Assembly (NCBI GenBank): GCA_019639135.1
Contig: JAHBSL010000017.1
Span: 53,654-117,653 of the forward strand
Source: Acidobacteriota bacterium
GTDB lineage: Bacteria > Acidobacteriota > Blastocatellia > Pyrinomonadales > Pyrinomonadaceae
Reading direction: 5' to 3'
DNA length: 64,000 nt
This document shows, one piece after another, positions 25,506-34,745 of the stretch; within the stretch, counting starts at the first letter, position 1, and every line of letters starts with the position of its first letter. The position numbers were made by a program, and so were the translations under genes. The notes beneath the pieces are model-generated. The model worked only from the letters and a program-made list of their open reading frames with translations, was not told the DNA's origin and did no database searches.

Positions 25506-26657
25506 CTAAACTCCGATGGCTTCTTTCATTCGCCGGACGCCCTCGGCCATTCGCTCCTCGGAATTGCAGAAGGATATCCGAAGGAAGCCTTTCGCCTCCG
25601 AACCAAACGCCACGCCGGGAACGGTGATAACGCGATTTTGGAGACACTTCTCGGCGATCTCAATGTCATCGCCGACCGACCGGACATCGAGCATTGTATA
25701 GAACGCCCCTTCAGGCGCCGTCGCCTTTAGGCCAAGCTCTTTGTCGAAAAGATCGACCAGAAAATCACCACGTTTCTTGTAAACCTCGCGGGCGTGAGCC
25801 TTGAATTCCTCGGCTTCGGCAGACCAGCCGAGCAGCGAGGCCTTCTGCGTTATCGCCGAGGCACAGACCGTCAGAAAGCCGTGCAGGACATGAATTCCAT
25901 GCATCACCTCCGGCCGCGAACTTGCAGCCCAACCGAGCCGCCAGCCCGTCATGCTGAGCGACTTCGAAAGCCCGCTGACGATCACCGTACGGTCGTAAAA
26001 CTCCGAGGCCGAATGCGGCCGCTCGCCAAAATAAAGATCGCTGTAGATCTCATCCGAAATAAGATAAATGCCTGTACCCTCAAGCACCTCGGCGATCTGC
26101 CGGAGGTCCGTCTCGGTAAATATCTTCCCGGTCGGATTTGAAGGCGAGATCACGACCGCTGCCTTTGTCTTCGGCGTTATCGCCCGCTTGAACTCCTCGA
26201 TGTCGAACGCAAATTCCGTCTCCGCCGGCAGGCGATAGTAAACCGGATTGCCCTGCGAGATGCGCACGCAGGCATCGTAAGCTGGGAAACTCGGGTTCGG
26301 GAGCAGCACGTCATCGCCGATATCGACTATCGACAGAAAAGCCGCCGTCATCGCCTCCTGCGACCCGCACGTAACGACGATATCCTTGATACCAAGGCCA
26401 AGGTGCGGGTACTGCTCAGCGATCTTTTCACGAAGCGCCGGAAGGCCCGGATGCGATGTGTAGCCGTTCTGCTCGTCGGTCGCGACGCGTGCGGCCTCGC
26501 GGCGGAGGAAATCCGGCGTCGGCAGGTCAGGTTCGCCCAATCCGAAATTGATCGAATCCGGCAACGCCCGCTCAAAAAACTGCCTGATCAGCGTCGGCTG
26601 CAAGCCCCGCAACCGCCGCGGCAATTGAAATTCTTTTTGTTCAAACGCAGCTGTCAT
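25506..26657 (-). CDS. Class I/II aminotransferase, probable DAP-pathway aminotransferase
   Basis: A 383-residue PLP enzyme with the fold-type I motifs SPSNPTGK, ISDEIYSDL and the lysine in SGLSKSLSMTGWRLG that binds PLP. The immediate neighbours dapD, dapA and asd suggest the N-succinyl-LL-2-amino-6-ketopimelate aminotransferase step (DapC). Class I aminotransferases are hard to tell apart by sequence, so the substrate is inferred from context. Confidence 0.85.
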   Translation of the reverse strand: MTAAFEQKEFQLPRRLRGLQPTLIRQFFERALPDSINFGLGEPDLPTPDFLRREAARVATDEQNGYTSHPGLPALREKIAEQYPHLGLGIKDIVVTCGSQEAMTAAFLSIVDIGDDVLLPNPSFPAYDACVRISQGNPVYYRLPAETEFAFDIEEFKRAITPKTKAAVVISPSNPTGKIFTETDLRQIAEVLEGTGIYLISDEIYSDLYFGERPHSASEFYDRTVIVSGLSKSLSMTGWRLGWAASSRPEVMHGIHVLHGFLTVCASAITQKASLLGWSAEAEEFKAHAREVYKKRGDFLVDLFDKELGLKATAPEGAFYTMLDVRSVGDDIEIAEKCLQNRVITVPGVAFGSEAKGFLRISFCNSEERMAEGVRRMKEAIGV

Positions 26658-26668
26658 TTCCAGATCTT

Positions 26669-26914
26669 TTACGCTTCATCCTCAGCCGTCTCGCGGTGCG
26701 GCGGCTTGCTTGATTCGAGATCTTCTTCGAGTTCCTCGCGGGCATCGCCGACCTCAATGTTAAACTCGCCCTCGGCCGCCGTGTTCGGGTCGCCCGTCAA
26801 TATCCCGCCGATCATCTCGACCTCGCCGATGATCTTCTGACCTAGCCCTGAGATCTTTTCCTTTAGCGAATGCTCCTCGCGATCGTCTTCCGGCAATTCG
26901 TGATCATTACTCAT
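26669..26914 (-). CDS. Small acidic hypothetical protein
   Basis: An 81-residue, strongly acidic protein (EEHSLKEKISGLGQKIIGEV, then EGEFNIEVGDAREELEEDL). It lies 11 bases upstream of the aminotransferase and 58 bases downstream of dapD on the same strand, so it is likely part of the lysine operon. No family is recognised; the helix content and charge suggest a soluble cytoplasmic partner. Confidence 0.6.
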   Translation of the reverse strand: MSNDHELPEDDREEHSLKEKISGLGQKIIGEVEMIGGILTGDPNTAAEGEFNIEVGDAREELEEDLESSKPPHRETAEDEA

Positions 26915-26972
26915 ACTTATAAGTTTACATCGTCTCCGGCAAAAGCCGTTAATCAGCCATCGAACTGCCCGG

Positions 26973-27803
26973 TTATCTCAAATAATCCTCAAGCTTGGTC
27001 GAAGCATCGGTCTTGTCGTCGCGGTATTTGATGATTATCGGGCAGTAAATGGAAAGGCCGTTGTCTTTGCCAAAGCCTTTTGTTACGGCACGCGAACCTT
27101 GAACGACGACCGCACCGGCTGGGATCTCTAGCGAACGATCACCTTCGGCTTTGATGATCCTCTCGTTGGGAAGATCGAAAACGGGAGTTGATCGCGTCAA
27201 TATGACTCCGGTCGCAAGCACCGCCCGCGCGCGGACGATCGTTCCTTCATAAACGCCCGTGTTGCCGCCGACCATCACATCGTCTTCGATCACAACGGGC
27301 ACCGCACCGACCGGCTCAAGCACGCCGCCGATCTGCGCCGCAGCCGAGATATGCACTCGCTTGCCGATCTGTGCACACGAGCCGACAAGGGCATGCGAAT
27401 CGACCATCGTGCCCTCGTCAACATATGCCCCAACGTTGATGTAGGCAGGCGGGACAACGACAACGCCGGGAGCAACGAACGACCCGTCGCGGATAGCCGA
27501 ACCGCCGATCACGATCCGAACGCCGTCCTCAAGCGACATCGGCCGGAGCGGAAATGTGTCTTTGTCGAAGAACCGGAGCGTCTCGCTCGGCTGCGACATC
27601 TCGACCATCTTGCCCATCCGAAACCCGAGCAATATCCCCTGCTTTACCCAGGCATTCGCGTGCCAGTTCCCTTCTGCGTCCTTCTCCGCCGAACGGATCT
27701 CGCCACCCCTGAGCGCGAGCTTGAACTCCTCGTAAACCTCGCGGTCCGCCGCGTCAAACTCGGCCTTCGCAAACATCGCCTCGATCTTTTCTTTCAATTC
27801 CAT
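26973..27803 (-). CDS. dapD: Tetrahydrodipicolinate N-succinyltransferase
   Basis: A 276-residue left-handed beta-helix acyltransferase. Hexapeptide repeats run from about residue 100 to 210 ([20 protein letters not shown], then [15 protein letters not shown]). The N-terminal helical domain and the C-terminal segment with [20 protein letters not shown] match DapD. It succinylates tetrahydrodipicolinate with succinyl-CoA, committing this organism to the succinylase route to meso-DAP and lysine. Confidence 0.97.
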   Translation of the reverse strand: MELKEKIEAMFAKAEFDAADREVYEEFKLALRGGEIRSAEKDAEGNWHANAWVKQGILLGFRMGKMVEMSQPSETLRFFDKDTFPLRPMSLEDGVRIVIGGSAIRDGSFVAPGVVVVPPAYINVGAYVDEGTMVDSHALVGSCAQIGKRVHISAAAQIGGVLEPVGAVPVVIEDDVMVGGNTGVYEGTIVRARAVLATGVILTRSTPVFDLPNERIIKAEGDRSLEIPAGAVVVQGSRAVTKGFGKDNGLSIYCPIIIKYRDDKTDASTKLEDYLR

Positions 27804-27846
27804 TTGATCAGTACAAACAGCGGTCTATCAGATCACAATACCCATC

Positions 27847-27935
27847 GCGAATTGTAAATTGGCGAATTGTCCATTGTTAATTGGTTACAAGATATCCCCT
27901 TCCCAATTCTCAATTAACCAGTTTTCAATTGACAA
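27847..27935. repeat. AATTG-type inverted repeats in the dapA-dapD gap
   Basis: The 140-base gap is AT-rich and repeats AATTGNNAATT-like words in both orientations (ATTGTAAATTGGCGAATTG, CAATTCTCAATTAACC, CAATTGACAATT). Similar words lie at 32135-32170. Probably a dispersed repeat remnant. Confidence 0.6.
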
Positions 27936-27944
27936 TTTCCGGGC

Positions 27945-28847
27945 CTATGAAAGCGTTACGTGATGCATCACCTTCTTGAGAACCCCTTGAGTTTCTTTTG
28001 TGACCGGCACCAGCGGGAGCCGCAGGTTTTCTTCAAGCAGACCCAATTCTTTCATCACGAATTTACACGGTGCGGGCGAGGACTCGATGAAGTTTGCCTC
28101 CATCAGCGGCAGAAGCTGAAAGTGCAGTTTCCGGGCGGCGGTCCAGGCCCCGTCGAGCGCTTTCTCGACCATCCGTGAGGTCTCACGCGGCATCTCGTTA
28201 GCGATCACCGAGACAAGCCCATCGGCTCCGAGTGCGATCAGCGGCAGCGTCGTCGCATCGTCGCCCGAGAAGACCTTAAAGCCCTTCGGCCGCCCGGCAA
28301 GTATCGCCATCACCTGCGATAGGTCACCCGAGGCTTCTTTTGTCGCGACGATATTCGGATGGTCCGAGGCGAGCCGCAGCGTCGTTTCGGCCGAGATATT
28401 CGAGGCTGTCCGCCCCGGCACGTTGTAGAGCATTATCGGAAAATCCGTTACGCTCTTTGCGACCTCAGAAAAATGCGCATAAAGCCCTGCCTGCGTCGGC
28501 TTGTTGTAATATGGTGCGACGACCAATGCCGCGTCCGCGCCAAGTTCGCGCGCCCTTCGGGTGAATTCGATGGTAGCAGCGGTCGAGTTGCTCCCCGTCC
28601 CAGCGATGACCTTCGCCTCTCGACGATGGGCGACCTCGACGGCAAGCCGGATCACATTGAGTCGCTCGGCCTCCGTCATCGTCGCACTCTCGCCCGTGGT
28701 CCCGCACGGCACAAGCAGCTTTACGCCGCCCTTTATTTGCCGCTCCGCCAGCCTCTGGAAGCACTCCTCATCAACCGAACCGTCCTTACGAAACGGCGTC
28801 ACCAAAGCCGTCGCACAACCCGTCATCCAATTCGTTCTTGCTTTCAT
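27945..28847 (-). CDS. dapA: 4-hydroxy-tetrahydrodipicolinate synthase
   Basis: A 300-residue TIM-barrel class I aldolase: PCGTTGESATM is the first signature, YNVPGRTA carries the conserved Tyr, and the Schiff-base lysine lies in VATKEASGD. It condenses pyruvate with aspartate semialdehyde. The gene heads the distal half of the lysine cluster. A forward-strand lipoprotein gene is inserted between it and dapB. Confidence 0.97.
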   Translation of the reverse strand: MKARTNWMTGCATALVTPFRKDGSVDEECFQRLAERQIKGGVKLLVPCGTTGESATMTEAERLNVIRLAVEVAHRREAKVIAGTGSNSTAATIEFTRRARELGADAALVVAPYYNKPTQAGLYAHFSEVAKSVTDFPIMLYNVPGRTASNISAETTLRLASDHPNIVATKEASGDLSQVMAILAGRPKGFKVFSGDDATTLPLIALGADGLVSVIANEMPRETSRMVEKALDGAWTAARKLHFQLLPLMEANFIESSPAPCKFVMKELGLLEENLRLPLVPVTKETQGVLKKVMHHVTLS

Positions 28848-28917
28848 CTCAGCTTGTCTCTTTCTTCGAAATTCCCGTTAAGTATATGCTTAGGGACGAG
28901 GGAGTTACAAAATCACT

Positions 28918-29517
28918 TTGCTTCGAGTTATAGCAACAATAAGCATTGCTTTCAGCATAATGGCATTTGCCGGATGTTCCGAAGCGGTGCCGGCCGAGAG
29001 CCCGCGGCCCAAAACACCGCGATCGATCGCAGACCGCTTCGCATACCCGGTCGGCCCGGGCGAATACGTAACGGCGGCCCGCGACAAGAGGGACGAATGG
29101 TACAACGCCCAGGATTTTGGCGAGAACAACCATCTTGGAGAGGACTGGAACAAGAACTCGGGCGGCAACACCGACTGCGGCGAGCCCGTTTACGCCGCCG
29201 CCCACGGCACCATTACATATGCCGCCGACGCTGGCCCGGGCTGGGGAAATGTCATCATAGTCACGCACACTCTGCCGAACCGCTCAGAGGTGCAAACGCT
29301 CTACGGCCATCTGCAGGAAATGACCCGGACCTCCGGCGAGGTAAACAAACGCGAAAAGATCGGCACCATCGGCAACGCCAATGGCCGCTACCTCTGCCAC
29401 CTACACTTCGAACTCCGCGAAATAAAGTCGCCGCTGTGGGACCAAATTGGCCCCGGCTATTCACCCGACCGCACCGGCTTCCTCGACCCCTCCAACTTCA
29501 TCGATAAACGCCGATAG
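28918..29517 (+). CDS. M23 family peptidase lipoprotein
   Basis: The TTG start at 28918 gives a full lipoprotein signal with the lipobox MAFAGC near residue 20; an ATG start at 28960 would remove the signal, so TTG is preferred. The mature protein has the M23 zinc site HLGEDWN, TLYGHLQE and HLHFELRE. It is the second M23 enzyme in the lysine cluster and the only forward-strand gene in it. It probably trims peptidoglycan cross-links. Confidence 0.85.
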   Translation: MLRVIATISIAFSIMAFAGCSEAVPAESPRPKTPRSIADRFAYPVGPGEYVTAARDKRDEWYNAQDFGENNHLGEDWNKNSGGNTDCGEPVYAAAHGTITYAADAGPGWGNVIIVTHTLPNRSEVQTLYGHLQEMTRTSGEVNKREKIGTIGNANGRYLCHLHFELREIKSPLWDQIGPGYSPDRTGFLDPSNFIDKRR

Positions 29518-29518
29518 A

Positions 29519-30361
29519 TCATTTTTTCCCTTTCCCTATGCGTTTCTTCTTTGGGGATCCGGTAAGATAATTCTTGCTCGAGATGACCTTCTCGCCGGTC
29601 TCGAGTTCCAATGCCTTTCGTGCATCGCCAGCGACCTTTCCGCCGCGGATCGCTGCTTTCTTGTTTTCGATGAAGCCGGTCGGGTTTTGCGTTTTAACGA
29701 TCTCAGAGGTCGAGGCCTCGCCAAGCATCGAAAAGATCAGTTCGAGATCGGTCATGTGGTCGCGAAGATTTTGATTCTTGAGTCCCTTTACTCGTTTGTG
29801 TTCCGAGGGCGTAAGGCCAAACGCCGCTTTTGATATCTCGGCGGTTAGTATCGCGTATTCGACCCGTTCCTTGACGCCATGCTTTTGCCACTCGTCGGTC
29901 AATTCCTCCCGGATCGCAATGCTCCGCATTCGGCGCTCGATCCAATCGTCGGGATAGCCCTTAGCTTTGTAAAGCTCGCGGGTCCGCTGCATTGCAAGCT
30001 CCGGATCATTGATCTCATCAAGTCGGTCGGAACCAACCTGGGCGAGCCACAGCTTGAATGGTTCCGCCTTGGGCGACGGGATAGACTGGATGATGCGAAG
30101 CATGCCTTTGGCATCAGCAGACTGGATCTTCCGGCGCTTGCCGTCTGCGGCCTCCATTTCAACCAGGGTACAAATTGTACCCCAGTTGGCTTTTAAGCTG
30201 CTGTCCCTGCTCAACAATCGCTTAATGTATTGCCTTACATCAACACTGTCGGTCAGGATCTCGACGACATCCTGAACAGAGAAGTACCATTTCTGTTCGC
30301 CCTCCACCCAAACAGAACGCACTTTTCGCTCTTCGAATAGCTTAATGTTCGCCAACGTCAA
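29519..30361 (-). CDS. BRO-N domain (phage antirepressor-like) protein
   Basis: The start is a TTG, either at 30361 or 30355. Residues about 6-100 (IKLFEERKVRSVWVEGEQKW, then YFSVQDVVEILTDS) form a BRO N-terminal DNA-binding domain typical of phage antirepressors and DinD-like host proteins. The C-terminal half (EHKRVKGLKNQNLRDHM, TGEKVISSKNYL) matches the DinD-type extension, which may respond to DNA damage. It overlaps the end of dapB by about 20 bases, so it may be co-transcribed with lysine genes. Confidence 0.8.
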   Translation of the reverse strand: MTLANIKLFEERKVRSVWVEGEQKWYFSVQDVVEILTDSVDVRQYIKRLLSRDSSLKANWGTICTLVEMEAADGKRRKIQSADAKGMLRIIQSIPSPKAEPFKLWLAQVGSDRLDEINDPELAMQRTRELYKAKGYPDDWIERRMRSIAIREELTDEWQKHGVKERVEYAILTAEISKAAFGLTPSEHKRVKGLKNQNLRDHMTDLELIFSMLGEASTSEIVKTQNPTGFIENKKAAIRGGKVAGDARKALELETGEKVISSKNYLTGSPKKKRIGKGKK

Positions 30362-31052
30362 CCCCCGTTTTTTCCGCGATCACCTCGGTAAACTCGAAGA
30401 AGCCGTTCCTGTTTTCTATCCACTCCGCGGCCATGATCGCCCCATAAGCAAAGCCTTCGCGGGTCCGGGCGGTGTGTTCGATAATTATCTGATCGGCGAG
30501 CCCGTCGAATCCGAGCCGGTGCGTTCCCGGAATGTTTCCCGCACGCGTCGCGGCGATCTCGCCAACCTTGACGTGCTTTTCGGCCACGCTTTTCAGTTTC
30601 AGGGCCGTCCCGCTTGGGCTGTCTTTCTTTTGTGAGTGATGCTGCTCTTCGATAAAGGCCTCGTACTCAGGAAAGCGGGCAAGCAGCTCGGCGGCGTAAC
30701 CTGCGATTCGGAAAAAGAGGTTTACACCGATCGAAAAATTCGCCCCATAGACCATCGCCCCATTGCTTCCGGTCACGAGCTTTTCGATCTCAAGCCGCTG
30801 CGCGTCCCAACCGGTCGTGCCGACCACGATCGGCGTCTCGGCAAGTACGCAGGCCTCGACATTTCGCCGGACAGCTTCGGCGACCGTAAAATCGATCGCA
30901 ACGTCTGCCGCCCGTAGCGTCTCGGCAAGCTGCTCGGCCCGAAGACTGGCATGAGATTCGTTGACAATGACCGTGACTGAATGCCCGCGTTCCTCCGCCA
31001 GCCGCCCGATCAACTTCCCCATCTTCCCGTAACCAATTAGTGCGAGTTTCAT
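30342..31052 (-). CDS. dapB: 4-hydroxy-tetrahydrodipicolinate reductase
   Basis: A 236-residue reductase: ALIGYGKMGKLIG is the nucleotide-binding loop, VVGTTGW the central motif, and EQHHSQKKDSPSGTA contains the histidine and lysine of the DapB signature. It reduces the DapA product with NAD(P)H. It lies 40 bases downstream of the M20 peptidase gene on the same strand and belongs to the lysC-led part of the cluster. Confidence 0.96.
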   Translation of the reverse strand: MKLALIGYGKMGKLIGRLAEERGHSVTVIVNESHASLRAEQLAETLRAADVAIDFTVAEAVRRNVEACVLAETPIVVGTTGWDAQRLEIEKLVTGSNGAMVYGANFSIGVNLFFRIAGYAAELLARFPEYEAFIEEQHHSQKKDSPSGTALKLKSVAEKHVKVGEIAATRAGNIPGTHRLGFDGLADQIIIEHTARTREGFAYGAIMAAEWIENRNGFFEFTEVIAEKTGVDVGEH

Positions 31053-31092
31053 AAGAGAGAATCTGCCACAGAGAACAAAGAGTTTGTTAAAA

Positions 31093-32121
31093 CTATTCCT
31101 TGGCGGGCTCCGTGACCTCTGTGGCTGTTAGTTTTCTAACGAGCGATCCATACAGACCGACCGCGGTTTCTAGGTCTTCCTTGAGCACGTATTCGTCTTT
31201 TGTATGTGCGACGAGGATCGAGCCGGGGCCGAGGAGGAGCGGTTTGCCCCAATTGGGCATGTGCGGGATGTCGGTAGTGAAGCGGACGACCTTTTGAGTA
31301 AAACCTTCTACCGGATGAAGCTTTACGGGTTCGCTGCACGAGAGAACCTCTATGTCGCCGCGGCCGCGGACGACGCTCTGGAGAGCCTGTTCGATGGGCT
31401 CTCTTTTTGTCGTTAGCCGAATGAGCAAACCGGCTTCGGCCCGCGGCGGTATCACGTTCAGGGCAAGCCCGCCGTCGATCGTCCCGATATTGACGGTCGT
31501 CTCGCCAAAAAAATCGTCATGCGGAAAATGCGTGTGTCGGATGTCATCCAGAATGTCGAGCAGGGTCTCGATCGCCGAATCGCCCTCTTCCGGATACGCC
31601 GAATGCGCGGCCTTTCCGCTTGTTTTGATCATCAGGCGGAACGATCCTTTCGACCCGATCGCCAGGTCATTATCCGTCGGCTCGCCGTTGATCATGTATT
31701 CACATTTGGCCGCGAGCGGATGGCCATTCACCGCCTTCGCACCGGTCGATGCCCGCTCTTCCTCGACCGTGTAAAGCAGTCCGATGTCGGTTATACCTTC
31801 TTTTCGTAACTGTTCCGCCGCTGTTATCTGCGCCGCGATGATCCCTTTTGCGTCGCACGCCCCGCGGCCGTAGATCTTTTCGTCGTCCTCGGTCGGCGCG
31901 ATGAATGGCGGCACAGTGTCCATGTGCGTGGACATCCAAACCCGCGGAGTGTCGTTCAGCGTCGCGATGACGTTGTTCTGATTCTCTGAAACCGGCTGAA
32001 GCTCGACCGTCCACCCAAGCTCTGTCAGATGGTCACGCAAAAAATGCCCGACCGCTTCTTCTTCACCGGAAACGGACGGTATCGCCATCAGGGATTTGGT
32101 CAATGTTAATAGATCAGACAT
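31093..32121 (-). CDS. dapE: M20 family amidohydrolase, probable succinyl-DAP desuccinylase
   Basis: A 342-residue zinc hydrolase with STHMDTVP, GRGACDAKG and YTVEEERAS, the three M20 metal and catalytic motifs, and a dimerisation domain around AAHSAYPEEGDSA. DapE, ArgE and LysK enzymes share these motifs. The position between lysC and dapB, with dapD in the same cluster, favours DapE. The ATG at 32121 (MSDLLTLTKS) is preferred over a start that overlaps lysC. Confidence 0.85.
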   Translation of the reverse strand: MSDLLTLTKSLMAIPSVSGEEEAVGHFLRDHLTELGWTVELQPVSENQNNVIATLNDTPRVWMSTHMDTVPPFIAPTEDDEKIYGRGACDAKGIIAAQITAAEQLRKEGITDIGLLYTVEEERASTGAKAVNGHPLAAKCEYMINGEPTDNDLAIGSKGSFRLMIKTSGKAAHSAYPEEGDSAIETLLDILDDIRHTHFPHDDFFGETTVNIGTIDGGLALNVIPPRAEAGLLIRLTTKREPIEQALQSVVRGRGDIEVLSCSEPVKLHPVEGFTQKVVRFTTDIPHMPNWGKPLLLGPGSILVAHTKDEYVLKEDLETAVGLYGSLVRKLTATEVTEPAKE

Positions 32122-32141
32122 TTGTTTTCTACAACCAATCG

Positions 32142-33542
32142 TCAATTGACGATTGTTCGATCGGACAATTGGTCGAAAAATCTTGTGTGAAGTTTTTCGA
32201 TTACGTTTGCGGCGACATCTTCTTTCACTACAAACGTCAAATTCACCGCCGAGGCTCCGTGTGAGACGAGGGCGATGTTTACGTCGGAGATGGTCGAAAA
32301 TATCTTTGACGCGAGGCCGGTCGAGGCCCGCAGGCCTTCGCCAACGACGCAGATGACGGCATAGTTCGGTTCGACCTCAACGTCGCCGAGCCGCGAGAGT
32401 TCCTCGACGATCTTTTCGAGCGATGCGGTCGAATCAAGCGTCAATGCGATCGAGACCTCCGAGGTCGAAATAACATCGATCACCGTCCGGTAACGGTCAA
32501 AGACCTGGAAGACCGCGCTCATAAAGCCGTAACTCCCGAGCATCCTTGCCGACGTGATGCGCAAGATGGTGATGCCTTTTTTGCTCGCTATCGACTTTAT
32601 CTTGTTCGGCGCCTCGCCCGATTCGGCAACGACCATCGTGCCCACCGCATCTGGTTCGAACGTATTGCAGACGCGGACCGGAATGCCGTGGTCGACCGCC
32701 GGCTTGATGGTCTTCGGGTGCAGTACTTTCGCCCCGAAGTAGGCAAGCTCCGCCGCCTCTTCATATGAAAGCACGGGAATCGTCCTCGCATCGCTGCAGA
32801 TCCGCGGGTCGCAGGTCATCACGCCCGTCACGTCCGTCCAGATCTGAAGTTCGCCCGCATCTATCGCCGCCGCGACGATCGCCGCAGAAAAATCCGAACC
32901 GCCGCGGCCGAGCGTTGTCGTCTCGCCCGCACGGTTCCCGGCGATAAAGCCGCCCATCACCGGCACTTCGCCCGCCGCCGTTGCGGGCACGATCTCAAGC
33001 CGAACAAGTTCCGCCGTCTCGTCCATTATCGGGGTCGCCGAGCCGAATTCATCATCCGTCACGATCAGCCGCCGTGAATCAAAATGCCGCGACCGCACTC
33101 CCCGCGAACGCAGCACCTCGGCCAAAAGCCGCGAGGAAAGCTGCTCGCCGTAGGAAACGATCGCGTCCTTCAGCATCGAAAGCGGCAGCGAACGCCGCGA
33201 GGTGCGAAGCAGCAGGTCCGAGATCTCACCGCGGGCAAGGTCGAGCTCGGTCGCGAAGAGGTTCGGCCCATCGGCCGCAATGAAGTGCCGGGCTACCTCG
33301 ACGTGACGTTCAAAATGCGGCTCAAGCGACGCGATCGCCAGGGCAAAATCGCCTTTCTTTGCCGTTTCAAATGCCGCGAGCAGTGCATCGGTCACCTTTG
33401 TCATTGCCGAGACGACCACCACCGGCCGCCGCTCGGCCTGGCTCGAAACGACGTGGACAACGCGCTCGAAAGCCGCGACGTCGCCAACGGACGTCCCGCC
33501 AAATTTCATCACTGTAGGTGCTTGCGTTTCGCTCACGGTCAA
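32142..33542 (-). CDS. lysC: Aspartate kinase
   Basis: A 466-residue enzyme: VMKFGGTSVGD at the N terminus, GGSDFSAAIVAAA in the kinase domain, and two ACT domains from about residue 320 (SYGFMSAVFQVFDRY, then YAVICVVGEGL) for feedback control by lysine or threonine. It phosphorylates aspartate, the first step of the pathway. It is the first gene of the lysine/DAP cluster on the reverse strand. No T-box or lysine riboswitch is evident in the short upstream gap. Confidence 0.97.
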   Translation of the reverse strand: MTVSETQAPTVMKFGGTSVGDVAAFERVVHVVSSQAERRPVVVVSAMTKVTDALLAAFETAKKGDFALAIASLEPHFERHVEVARHFIAADGPNLFATELDLARGEISDLLLRTSRRSLPLSMLKDAIVSYGEQLSSRLLAEVLRSRGVRSRHFDSRRLIVTDDEFGSATPIMDETAELVRLEIVPATAAGEVPVMGGFIAGNRAGETTTLGRGGSDFSAAIVAAAIDAGELQIWTDVTGVMTCDPRICSDARTIPVLSYEEAAELAYFGAKVLHPKTIKPAVDHGIPVRVCNTFEPDAVGTMVVAESGEAPNKIKSIASKKGITILRITSARMLGSYGFMSAVFQVFDRYRTVIDVISTSEVSIALTLDSTASLEKIVEELSRLGDVEVEPNYAVICVVGEGLRASTGLASKIFSTISDVNIALVSHGASAVNLTFVVKEDVAANVIEKLHTRFFDQLSDRTIVN

Positions 33543-33596
33543 ATCAGAAGTTCAACCGTTTCTTATGGCATTGTCAAGTTTGGCTGATGGCGGCTT

Positions 33597-34676
33597 TCAG
33601 TCGTTCGTGTGGACGGCCGCCTGATCGACACGGCCGATGGTCTGGTACCCGAAAAGCCGGACGTCCGGCGAGAGGTAACCTTCCTTGACCGGCTCGTCGC
33701 GTACAAGGTCGGTGCTCAGGTATTTCTTGTTGTCGTCGCACAGAACCGTCGCGACTATCGCATCGCCGCCGAGCCTTTCAAGAGCGATCAACGCCCCGAG
33801 AAAATTCGCCCCCGACGAGATGCCGACGGCCAACCCGAGGTCTTTTGCCAGCTTTTGCGCCATCAGGATCGAGTCGCCGTCCGAGACGCTGATCACCTCG
33901 TCGAGCTTCGCGAGGTCGCAGATCGCGGGGATGAACTCATCCGAGATGCCCTGAATCCGATGGCTGCCGACCTTATGGCCGGTCGAGAGCGTCGGCGATT
34001 CGGCCGGTTCGAGCGGGTAAAGCTTGATCTGCGGATCGCGTTCCCTGAAGTACGCTGCACATCCCATTATCGTCCCGCCCGTCCCGACTCCCGCGACGAA
34101 GGCGTCCGGCTCGAAGCCGACCCGGGCAAGCTGGTCCCAGATCTCCGGAGCCGTCGTTTGGTAATGTGCCTCGGGGTTTGCGAGGTTCGAGAATTGATGC
34201 GGCAGAAATACGCGGCCGTGCTCATACTGCAGAGCATCGGCCATCTCGATACTGCCGAGAAATCCGCCCTGCTCGTGCGAAACAAGGGTCACCGCGGCCC
34301 CGTAGCTTTTCATCAGCGAGATGCGTTCCTGGCTCATCCATTCCGGCATAAAGACGTGAACCGGATTGCCGAATGCGTGTCCGATCGCGGCAAAGGCGAT
34401 ACCCGTGTTCCCGCTGGTCGCTTCCGCGATCACATCACCGCGGCGGATCGCTCCGTCGCGATAGGCGCACTTCAGAATGTGGAACGCCATCCGGTCCTTG
34501 ATGCTGCCCGAGAGGTTCAGATGTTCCGCTTTGGCAAATACGGTTCGGCGTTTGCCCTTGTAATGGCAATGGATGGCAAGCAAAGGCGTGTTGCCGATCA
34601 GGTTTTCGACATAATTAGAACTCGCCGGGAGTGCAGCAAAATGGCTCTGAAAATCGCTTAGGCTGTTGGTGTTCAT
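33597..34676 (-). CDS. Cysteine synthase/cystathionine beta-synthase family PLP enzyme
   Basis: A 359-residue fold-type II PLP enzyme. [10 protein letters not shown] carries the PLP lysine, [15 protein letters not shown] the substrate loop, and [10 protein letters not shown] the phosphate-binding loop. It fits the cysteine synthase (CysK/CysM) group but has a C-terminal tail of about 35 residues beyond the usual CysK end ([14 protein letters not shown]). Neighbours do not specify the substrate. Confidence 0.85.
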   Translation of the reverse strand: MNTNSLSDFQSHFAALPASSNYVENLIGNTPLLAIHCHYKGKRRTVFAKAEHLNLSGSIKDRMAFHILKCAYRDGAIRRGDVIAEATSGNTGIAFAAIGHAFGNPVHVFMPEWMSQERISLMKSYGAAVTLVSHEQGGFLGSIEMADALQYEHGRVFLPHQFSNLANPEAHYQTTAPEIWDQLARVGFEPDAFVAGVGTGGTIMGCAAYFRERDPQIKLYPLEPAESPTLSTGHKVGSHRIQGISDEFIPAICDLAKLDEVISVSDGDSILMAQKLAKDLGLAVGISSGANFLGALIALERLGGDAIVATVLCDDNKKYLSTDLVRDEPVKEGYLSPDVRLFGYQTIGRVDQAAVHTND

Positions 34677-34745
34677 GGTAAGGCCGTCCGTTAATCGGTT
34701 ACCACAAAAGAGCCCGCGAAAATGTGCTTACGGTCACAAACGGGC

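Noticed and set aside
33543..33596. Lysine riboswitch upstream of lysC
   Set aside because: The gap is only about 54 bases, too short for the roughly 170-base lysine aptamer, and no matching core is seen.
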